Source: Asticcacaulis endophyticus (lineage in GTDB: Bacteria; Pseudomonadota; Alphaproteobacteria; Caulobacterales; Caulobacteraceae). Taken from it: DNA of 64,000 nt. The stretch lies in contig NZ_BMZB01000003.1 of NCBI RefSeq assembly GCF_014652575.1, positions 372,001-436,000 of the forward strand, read 5' to 3'. Below the pieces are notes generated by a model. That model was not told where the DNA came from and searched no databases. It saw only the letters and a program-made list of their open reading frames with translations. The translations under genes and the position numbers were made by a program. Below, one piece after another: positions 53,681 through 60,533 of this stretch; within the stretch, counting starts at the first letter, position 1; each line of letters opens with the position of its first letter.

Positions 53681-54367
53681 TTAACCGGCGGATCGTTTCA
53701 GATTGATAGTGAAGTTAAGCGAACCGTTCACACCGGGCGGACGCCCACGGCTCATGGGACCGATCTCGGACAGGACGGCGCGGATATGCGCGTCAAGCTC
53801 CGGATCGCCCGTACTGGATAACAAACGCGCTGAGGTGAACTGGCCCTTTGCATCGATAGTGACCGCCACCTTGACACTGCCCTTGGCACTGCGGGTACGC
53901 GGATCACGTTGCAGAGCGCGTGTGATGTGCAGCGCCACCGCCGCATCCCAGTCACCTCCACCCCCGCCGCCCCCGCGACCGAACAATCCCCCGCCCTTGC
54001 CGGAGCTCAGGCGGAAACTGTCAGATCCCGCATCCGCCAGCCGGTCGAGACCGGCGGCTTCTGTGGAAGGTGACGGTGGTGCGTCCGATGGAGTTTCAGA
54101 CGGCGTGGGCGACGGCGGTTGCGGCGAAGGCTGCTCAACCGGCGCAACTTCCTCAGGTTCTTCGATAACCTTTTCTTCCGGCTTGGGCGGCTCCGGCGGC
54201 GGTGGCGGGGTGGCCAGGGCAATTTCCTGGATCACCCGCTCCGTGCGCACAGCCTCACCCTTGGGCCACAGCCACCAGCCTGCCAGAAGCAGGGCGGCGG
54301 CCACGATTACGCCCAGCAGGATCACCGGCACGTTATCCCGCAGCCTGAACTTGGGAGGTTCAATCAT
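53681..54367 (-). CDS. tonB: TonB-like energy transducer
   Basis: A 228-residue inner-membrane-anchored transducer. One transmembrane helix (about residues 13-34, VPVILLGVIVAAALLLAGWW), a Pro/Glu-rich periplasmic spacer (54-100), an unusual Gly-rich stretch (123-138, GGGLFGRGGGGGGG) and a C-terminal TonB domain (about 140-226, with LLSSTGDPELDAHIRAVLS). It carries force from ExbB/ExbD to an outer-membrane partner. It starts three bases after ExbD, so the three form a dedicated set. The likely client is not obvious: neither TpsB nor the porin is a classical TonB-dependent barrel, so it may serve the receptor at 60.5 kb. Confidence 0.9.
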   Translation of the reverse strand: MIEPPKFRLRDNVPVILLGVIVAAALLLAGWWLWPKGEAVRTERVIQEIALATPPPPPEPPKPEEKVIEEPEEVAPVEQPSPQPPSPTPSETPSDAPPSPSTEAAGLDRLADAGSDSFRLSSGKGGGLFGRGGGGGGGDWDAAVALHITRALQRDPRTRSAKGSVKVAVTIDAKGQFTSARLLSSTGDPELDAHIRAVLSEIGPMSRGRPPGVNGSLNFTINLKRSAG

Positions 54368-54370
54368 GGC

Positions 54371-54778
54371 TTACGAACTCCGTACGCGTTCGCTGACCAG
54401 ACCGATCTGGGTGATGCCGACACGACCGCACACATCCAGAACTTCCATGATGCGGCCATACTGGGAGACACGGTCTCCCTTGATGACCACAGGAAACTCA
54501 GGCGTGGCAGACTTCAGCGTGCGCAACTCGGATTCCAGCTCATCCAGCGTCACCGGAAAGGTGTCGAGATAGATCTGGCCCGCACTGTCGACCGTGATGG
54601 CCTTGGTGGTCGGCTGGGCCAGACTGACCGAGCTTGACGCCTTAGGCAGATTGACCTTGACGCCCTGGATGGCCGCCGTCGTCATCAGGATGAAGATCAC
54701 CAGGAGCACGAAGGTCAGGTCGACCATCGGCGTAATGTTGATATCATCGTAGGGTTTACGCTTGGATTGAATTTTCAT
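54371..54778 (-). CDS. exbD: ExbD-type biopolymer transport protein
   Basis: A 135-residue protein with one N-terminal helix and a periplasmic domain, of normal ExbD/TolR length. DINITPMVDLTFVLLVIFIL carries the essential proton-conducting Asp. It forms the stator-type proton channel with the ExbB-like protein encoded 11 bp upstream and passes energy to the TonB protein encoded next. An otherwise standard member. Confidence 0.95.
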   Translation of the reverse strand: MKIQSKRKPYDDINITPMVDLTFVLLVIFILMTTAAIQGVKVNLPKASSSVSLAQPTTKAITVDSAGQIYLDTFPVTLDELESELRTLKSATPEFPVVIKGDRVSQYGRIMEVLDVCGRVGITQIGLVSERVRSS

Positions 54779-54789
54779 GAACGCGCCCC

Positions 54790-56571
54790 TTACCGGTCAC
54801 TGTTGCGGTAGGTTTCGGCGATGCGCTTTTCCAGTTCGTCGACAAACACCTGATTGTCGGCGGAGATATTATCAAGCTGACTGGTCAGATAGTTGTAGCC
54901 AAACAGAGCCGGGATCGCGACCGCAAGGCCCGCCACCGTCGCCAGCAGCGCCGCGGCAATACCCGGTGCGATAGCGGTGATGTTGACTTCACCCGCCGCC
55001 GCCACGCCCGCAAAGGTGATCATAACCCCTAAGACCGTGCCCAGAAGGCCCAGGAACGGACCGCCGGAGATCGCAATGGTCAGAAGAACCATCCATTTCG
55101 CCAGACGCTGCTCTTCGCGCACATGGCCGGCATCAAGGGCAGAACGGATCGCCGCTACCGATTGCGGGGCAATGGCATATTTGGACCCCAGATCCTTGGC
55201 TTCTGTCATACGCTGACGCAGTTCGTCCTGGCCGATCGAGAACAGGCGCGCTACCGACGCCTGAGGATACTGAGACGACAGATCTTTGTTCGTTAGGCCC
55301 GTATGAGCCCCCTGCCCGCGCGTTGCCGTCTGATAGATCTCAAGGAACTTGCGGTTGGCCCGGTTGGTGCGGCCAAACATCTGCCCCTTCATCACCATGA
55401 TGATCCATGAGATCACCGACATGATCGTCAGCAGGATAATTACCGCCCAGGCATCCGGCGTCAGAGCGCTGACCAGAATACGCATATAATCATGATTGGC
55501 GGCACCTGCGTCTTCGGCTTCGGTCGCTACGGTGGCAAACCCGGACGAGCGTCCCTGAGACTGAGCCTGAAGGGCGATGTAGGCCGCCGAGCGCGCCGCA
55601 TTGGCGCGGTTGACCTCATCGACATCACCCGTAAAACCGGCGACACCAGAGATCGTGCCGAGCACCTCTTCACCGCCCAGCTCAGGTAAGGCCGCCGCAA
55701 ACGACCCCGCCGCGACACCGTTGACAAACAGCGTCACGGTCTCGCCATCGGCCGTCACCGCCACATGGGCCCACGTGCCTTCGGGCAAGGGTGTTGCCGC
55801 GACCGCCTCACTGGCGCCCAGACGCACGAAAGGCGCACCGTCGCGAAGCCCGACGGTCAGGCGCGATGGTGCCCCCTCCCCACCCGCGCTCAGCTTGGTG
55901 TAGAGCGCGGTATCTCCCGCCGCGGCCACACCGGCCGCCGGTTTAACCCAGGCCGAGACCGTCATCTTGCCGCCCGCCGGAACATTAAGTGACGCACTGG
56001 GGGCCACCCGCACCTGACTTTGGGCGTTAAGGCTCAAACCACCGGCAATCAGGCCTTCCAGTGTCGGCTTGGCATTGGCCGCCGTTAGGCGATTGGCATT
56101 GGCGGTCTGATCGACTGGAACCGCCGCGTTCTCGCTCAGGTTCAGAACCAGACTGTATTCACCATCATAGGTCTTGCCCGCATCCGATACCCGCTTGGCT
56201 GTGTCGTTGCCGTAGTAAAGCCAGATCGTCTGGTTGGCACCGGGCGCCACCGCTGGCACGTCTACCCAGATCAGCGCCAGCTCGGCCAGAGGATCAAAGC
56301 GTTCAATGTGATAATTCAGCGGCGTCTTGTCGTCGCCCGCCACAAAGCGCAGATCGCTGCCGTCCGGCTTAACTTGCGTAAAATCAAGCACCCCGCTGTG
56401 CAACCGCACCAGCACCGGCGCGCGCTTGACCTCAGACGTCAGCCCCTTAACCACACCGGCATTCAGCGTCACCGAACGGCGATGAGCATAACCCTCATCC
56501 CACCATGCCATTGCCGAGGTCGGCAATACTGCCGCCGTCACTGCCGCTACTAAAAACTTCTTGAAAGCCAT
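54790..56571 (-). CDS. ExbB/TolQ proton channel fused to exported DUF2341 and LamG-like domains
   Basis: A 593-residue fusion. It has a signal peptide (MAFKKFLVAAVTAAVLPTSA), a DUF2341-type beta domain (about 22-135; WWDEGYAHRRSVTLN, IWLYYGND) and a concanavalin/LamG-like sandwich (about 160-325; GGKMTVSAWVKP, TWAHVAVTADG, LFVNGVAAGSF). An ExbB/TolQ part follows, with helices at 375-394, 492-522 (GPFLGLLGTVLGVMITF) and 532-560 (PGIAAALLATVAGLAVAIP). Ordinary ExbB is ~240 residues. Here ~350 residues are placed in the periplasm before the first channel helix, where they could bind glycans or the operon's exoprotein. It sits 27 bp after TpsB and 11 bp before ExbD. Confidence 0.93.
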   Translation of the reverse strand: MAFKKFLVAAVTAAVLPTSAMAWWDEGYAHRRSVTLNAGVVKGLTSEVKRAPVLVRLHSGVLDFTQVKPDGSDLRFVAGDDKTPLNYHIERFDPLAELALIWVDVPAVAPGANQTIWLYYGNDTAKRVSDAGKTYDGEYSLVLNLSENAAVPVDQTANANRLTAANAKPTLEGLIAGGLSLNAQSQVRVAPSASLNVPAGGKMTVSAWVKPAAGVAAAGDTALYTKLSAGGEGAPSRLTVGLRDGAPFVRLGASEAVAATPLPEGTWAHVAVTADGETVTLFVNGVAAGSFAAALPELGGEEVLGTISGVAGFTGDVDEVNRANAARSAAYIALQAQSQGRSSGFATVATEAEDAGAANHDYMRILVSALTPDAWAVIILLTIMSVISWIIMVMKGQMFGRTNRANRKFLEIYQTATRGQGAHTGLTNKDLSSQYPQASVARLFSIGQDELRQRMTEAKDLGSKYAIAPQSVAAIRSALDAGHVREEQRLAKWMVLLTIAISGGPFLGLLGTVLGVMITFAGVAAAGEVNITAIAPGIAAALLATVAGLAVAIPALFGYNYLTSQLDNISADNQVFVDELEKRIAETYRNSDR

Positions 56572-56598
56572 ATCAGCACTTCCTCATCACTCAATAAA

Positions 56599-58230
56599 TT
56601 AGAATTCGCTCCAGATGCGCGCCTGCACACGGAGGTTGTTGTCGATGTCTTCGATCACGGAATTTCTGTTGGTCAGCGGGTGCGCCAAAAGTACCGAAGC
56701 GTTAAGCCGCTCCAGCGCTCGCAGGGTGATACCTGCGCCCACACTCGACAGATCCGTGGTTTCATGCTGACCGGCCAGCGGCTCGTAAATGCGCAAAGCC
56801 GCATCATCGGCAAACGCAAACGCCCGTGCCTCATTCAGCCATGTTCCCGCTTTTTTATGGAAGGACGGCGTATCGACCTGGAACTGCACCGAGATGCCGT
56901 CGTCGCCTAAGTCCTGGCTTTCATAAAAGGCCCGGACACTATCAAGACCGCCCGCTGAGAACTGCTCGTTCGAGATCACCGGCCGCCCGGCATACTGCAT
57001 TGACACCTTGGCACCTGCACGCCAGTCACTATCAAACTTATACCGGTAGCCGACATCCGAGCGCAGCACGACCCAGTTGGCCTTGGCGCCATAACGCTTG
57101 TTGGCAAACTCATTGTCAGTAGCGTCAAGGCCACGCAGGCCCAGATTGACTCCGACGCTGAAGTCAAAATCAAAATCCTCAGTGCGTTGTGACTGCGTGT
57201 ACTGAACGGTCAGCGGAATATAGTCGATCGGCGTTTTGCCCGTATCCGAGCCTAGAACCAGATCTTCCTTGAAACTCTTATAATCTATACCTGCCGTGAT
57301 CTGATGCACCCGCGCCGTCTCGGCCTCACCGGTGATCTTGGTATAGATACCCCTCAGACCAAAAATGTCGCCCGACCCTAGAACATTGATCCCGCCCAGA
57401 GCCGACACGTCGCTGTCGGAGTGCACGCCGTAGCCAACAATCGTCCACGGCGTGTCGCGGATCGGTGCCACATAGGAGGCCGACACCACCCACGACTCTT
57501 CCGGCTTCTCAGGTGTCACTTGCGCCTGCAGGTTCAGGCTATGGCCCATCTGAAACAGGTTGGCATAACTGATGCCCGCGGCAATCCGCGCCCGCTTGGT
57601 GCGGTTAGACGCGCGGTCGTTAATTTCAAACGATCCATGCACCGGCAGCTTATCTTCGACATTGATATCGACATCGACCGTGCCGGGCGTATCACCCGCC
57701 CGCAGCGTCGGAGTAATTAATCGGTCCGCTGATTTGTTGGCCCCGGCGATCTCACTGGCCACGTTCTTGTAGTTCGGCACGCCCCCCTCGGCCAAAGACG
57801 GCAACTGCGCCTTGATATCTTCGGGCGAGAAATAACGGCTGTCATTAACCCGCAGGCGCCCGACTTTCAGTTCCACTACCTCAAACCGGATAATGCCCCC
57901 GCGCACGTCCTGCTCAGGTATGCGCACATCAACTGTCTCAAAGCCCTTGGCGTGATAGGCTTTCATCAGCGCCAGACGCGCGGCCTCAACATCAGACACT
58001 TTGCGCTGCGGCCCCAGATACGGCAAAACCGCACTCTCAACATCCATCCGAGTCAGAACCGTATTGCCTTCAATCCGGTAGTTCAGAACATCCAGACGAC
58101 GCTCATCATCTTGTACAGATGCCTCTGTCTCAGCTTCCGGTCCTGAAACCGCCTCCTGCGCCTGCACAGACGCAGCCATGCCATAGCCAAGCGCTATCGC
58201 ACTGGCGAAAAGCCATTTATTCGAAAGCAT
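56599..58230 (-). CDS. TpsB outer-membrane secretion pore (ShlB/FhaC/HecB family)
   Basis: A 543-residue Omp85-superfamily transporter that secretes its TpsA partner without ATP. The signal peptide ends near SVQAQ. POTRA1 (about 48-125; LDVLNYRIEGNTVLTRMDVE, ALMKAYHAKGFETVDVRIPEQ) and POTRA2 (about 128-205; FSPEDIKAQLPSLAEGG, VDVDINVEDKLPVHG) precede a 16-strand barrel. The conserved tip motif VRGY/F of loop 6 reads VRAF (in GGLDSVRAFYE), a Gly-to-Ala change. The chain ends in the aromatic F of IWSEF. It is the first gene of the operon that encodes the giant TpsA about 5 kb downstream. The intervening TonB-system and porin genes are unusual for TPS loci. Confidence 0.94.
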   Translation of the reverse strand: MLSNKWLFASAIALGYGMAASVQAQEAVSGPEAETEASVQDDERRLDVLNYRIEGNTVLTRMDVESAVLPYLGPQRKVSDVEAARLALMKAYHAKGFETVDVRIPEQDVRGGIIRFEVVELKVGRLRVNDSRYFSPEDIKAQLPSLAEGGVPNYKNVASEIAGANKSADRLITPTLRAGDTPGTVDVDINVEDKLPVHGSFEINDRASNRTKRARIAAGISYANLFQMGHSLNLQAQVTPEKPEESWVVSASYVAPIRDTPWTIVGYGVHSDSDVSALGGINVLGSGDIFGLRGIYTKITGEAETARVHQITAGIDYKSFKEDLVLGSDTGKTPIDYIPLTVQYTQSQRTEDFDFDFSVGVNLGLRGLDATDNEFANKRYGAKANWVVLRSDVGYRYKFDSDWRAGAKVSMQYAGRPVISNEQFSAGGLDSVRAFYESQDLGDDGISVQFQVDTPSFHKKAGTWLNEARAFAFADDAALRIYEPLAGQHETTDLSSVGAGITLRALERLNASVLLAHPLTNRNSVIEDIDNNLRVQARIWSEF

Positions 58231-58722
58231 TCAAGAACCCTCGGAGTAGAATTAAATAAAAAAAGATGAGCGCCCTAAATGAAACCCCAACAGGACAACC
58301 CCCAACTCCGGTCAATTACAATATTACCTTGAAGTATTTATGACATGGCTACAAATAAATGAAATAAATCAATAACTTAATAACACGCACGACAAATTAA
58401 ACCCATGAATAAATTCATGAATACTTGAAAATATTACTATTATTGATAAGCCGTCATCTATTGAACGAACCCAAAACAATTCAATAAAAATTGAACTATC
58501 TGTTTCATTCAGGCCCCATAAATGCGGCCTCTAAATTGATGACGTAATCCGGATGACGAACCCACATCCGTTAAGTGAAGATTCTAGAATATTTTTTGCT
58601 GCGCCGCCGAAATAAGGTCTGATGGCCCTCACGGGCGATATACTTGAACCTGTCGGCATTAAGCCGCAATTGGGCCATCGGCTAAAGCCGCCGCAAAGCG
58701 TGTCCCGTGCCAGCAGTCAGGC
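58231..58722 (-). promoter_or_regulatory. AT-rich leader and control region of the TPS operon
   Basis: A 492-bp gap between fecR and tpsB, strongly AT-rich between about 58310 and 58510. Small inverted repeats are CATGAA-TAAA-TTCATG (58404-58419), TTCAA-N6-TTGAA (58480-58495) and AGGCC-N10-GGCCT (58511-58530). No gene is supported. The promoter of the 20.7-kb operon should be here, but I could not fix a sigma-factor signature. Confidence 0.45.
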
Positions 58723-59694
58723 TTAAGGGGCGACCTTGTTCGACAGGGTAACGGCCTTGTCAGAATTATTGACGCGGAGATCATAAACACCGGCTACGGT
58801 TTCAACGAAAATCTCAGGTTCGGCGATACGCACAACACCGCTTATTTTTCGCTGAGCCGTACGGTTGTCACTTAAGACGATGGGCTTTTTGGTGTAGCGA
58901 TTGACCTCGGCCACCGCCACATTAAGCGGCGTTTCGTCAAATATGATCTCGCCGTTTCGCCAGGCTGTGACCGTCTCAATCTTAGGCCTGTCCAAAACCG
59001 ACGCCGCCCCCGTCTCGCGCCAGCGATCGCCGGGCGTGAGCGATATTTTAGCAGATGAATTAAATTCGCCGTGCCCAATATCAACCAGGCCCGACAGTAG
59101 GGTCACTTCCATGCCCCGTGCCTCAGACCTCACGACAAACAATGTCCCGACCGCTTCGACATATCCGTCATTCGCCTCAACTACGAAGGGCCTTTGCTTG
59201 TCATGGGCGACATTGAAAAGCGCTTCGCCCCGCTCAAGACGGACCCGGCGAATACCTTTTTCGAAATCCACTTTCAGCACGGAATTTGTATTGAGCACCA
59301 GCCGCGTGCCGTCATCAAGACGCACCGTACGTTGCTCACCAATGCCGGTCTTGTAGGTCGGCATCAGGAATACAGAACTGAAACCAAACGCCAGCAACAC
59401 GACCGCCGCCATAGCAGCGATACCCGCAGGCAAACGCCATCTGTTGTGCTGAATAAGGCGATCAGACGGACTGTCCTGGGCTATCTGCCCCAACTGCTCC
59501 CAAATCAGAAGCCCCTCGGCATAGGCCTCAATATGGGCATCATCTTCAGCCAGCCAGTCATCCATGGCCCCGCCGGTCGCCGCGGCCCCCTCTGAAGAGT
59601 CGATGATCCATTGCGCGGCCTGATGATTGACAGACGTGCCTGTCGTCTGCTCACGAATGTAAGACACTGATGACCTTACCATTCTTTCATCCAA
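58723..59694 (-). CDS. fecR: FecR-family anti-sigma/signal-transducing membrane protein
   Basis: A 323-residue FecR-type protein. The cytoplasmic N-terminal domain (about 22-75; AAQWIIDSSEGAAATGG, MDDWLAEDDAHIEAY) holds the sigma factor. One transmembrane helix is at about 88-111. The periplasmic FecR domain (about 118-225; EQRTVRLDDGTRLVLNTNS, LERGEALFNVAHD) and a C-terminal STN-like region (249-318; IIFDETPLNVAVAEVNRYTK) follow. FecR proteins sense the STN domain of an outer-membrane receptor. The gene overlaps the ECF sigma gene by 19 bases. No STN-bearing TonB receptor is encoded in the window, but the giant TpsA downstream ends in one. Confidence 0.93.
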   Translation of the reverse strand: MDERMVRSSVSYIREQTTGTSVNHQAAQWIIDSSEGAAATGGAMDDWLAEDDAHIEAYAEGLLIWEQLGQIAQDSPSDRLIQHNRWRLPAGIAAMAAVVLLAFGFSSVFLMPTYKTGIGEQRTVRLDDGTRLVLNTNSVLKVDFEKGIRRVRLERGEALFNVAHDKQRPFVVEANDGYVEAVGTLFVVRSEARGMEVTLLSGLVDIGHGEFNSSAKISLTPGDRWRETGAASVLDRPKIETVTAWRNGEIIFDETPLNVAVAEVNRYTKKPIVLSDNRTAQRKISGVVRIAEPEIFVETVAGVYDLRVNNSDKAVTLSNKVAP

Positions 59695-60158
59695 TCCAAC
59701 AGAAACGCCAATCCCTTTGCCAGCCTTTTTTCGACGGCACTGGCACTCAGGCCGTGCCGCTTTGCAATAGCCGCTACCGTTAACCCCTCAACCCTCTGGG
59801 CACGAACAATCTGCCGCGTCAGGGGATCAAGGGCTGCAAAACCACGGCTTAATCTTTGTAGACGTTGTTTTGAGGCATAAACCTCATCCGGTTGCGGATA
59901 ATTATCGACGATTGTGTAATTTTCCACCGGCTCAGGGGCCACATCGACATCCTTATGCTTGCGGTATGAGTCTATCACAAGATTGACGACGGTACGGGCC
60001 AGAAACCCCTTCACCTGCCGGACTTCGTTTGATTTTTGATATATTTGAAGCCGGATAAGCGCTTCCTGAATAAAGTCGTCGGAGTCCTGCGGATTAACGC
60101 CCCGGCGCGACAGAACCTTTTTCAAGTGGATTATGATCTCGGAAACAGAGGCCGTCAT
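59676..60158 (-). CDS. FecI-like ECF sigma factor
   Basis: A 160-residue ECF sigma factor. Region 2 is at about residues 5-70 (DSDDFIQEALIRLQIY, VKGFLARTVVNLVIDSYRK) and region 4 at about 100-155 (FAALDPLTRQIVRAQRVEGL, then the recognition helix in ASAVEKRLAKGLAFL). Length and the RKHKD linker fit the FecI type. It is co-transcribed with fecR, whose start lies inside its 3' end. Likely targets are its own operon, the divergent TonB receptor and the TPS operon; target promoters could not be identified. Confidence 0.93.
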   Translation of the reverse strand: MTASVSEIIIHLKKVLSRRGVNPQDSDDFIQEALIRLQIYQKSNEVRQVKGFLARTVVNLVIDSYRKHKDVDVAPEPVENYTIVDNYPQPDEVYASKQRLQRLSRGFAALDPLTRQIVRAQRVEGLTVAAIAKRHGLSASAVEKRLAKGLAFLLDWMKEW

Positions 60159-60533
60159 CCCCGCCTGAAGCCCTCAAATTTTAAAGAACCATTTTATCAA
60201 ATGGCGTCAAACAGGTATCATAATATAAAATTGTGACGGATAATGTATACCGCCATGCACCTACGTCTCGCAGGCCTGAACTCCACGGCCACCTATTGTA
60301 GACGATATTTTTGCACACACCCGTACCACCAGCTCAAAATACTCTACGCTATTTGAAAACTACGAGTGCTAAAACCACAATACAGACGGTCGTGCGGATT
60401 TGAGATTGTGGCGGATAGTACCCAAAGCGGAGCGTATACCGTATTTAATGTTTCATAATTCCATTAACTTGCTGTTGTGAATTCGCCGTAGCACCGCCCC
60501 AGTAACTTTCAACTACCTCTGGGACATCACGAC
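60159..60533. promoter_or_regulatory. Divergent control region between ECF sigma and TonB receptor genes
   Basis: A 375-bp AT-rich gap. It contains a direct repeat: ATTGTGACGGATAATGTATA (60230-60249, continuing CCG) and ATTGTGGCGGATAGTA (60405-60420), the latter followed by GCGTATACCG (60432-60441). So both copies have a TTGTGrCGGATArT element and a GTATACCG element, spaced differently. These are candidate binding or promoter elements for the sigma/anti-sigma circuit or another regulator. Confidence 0.45.
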
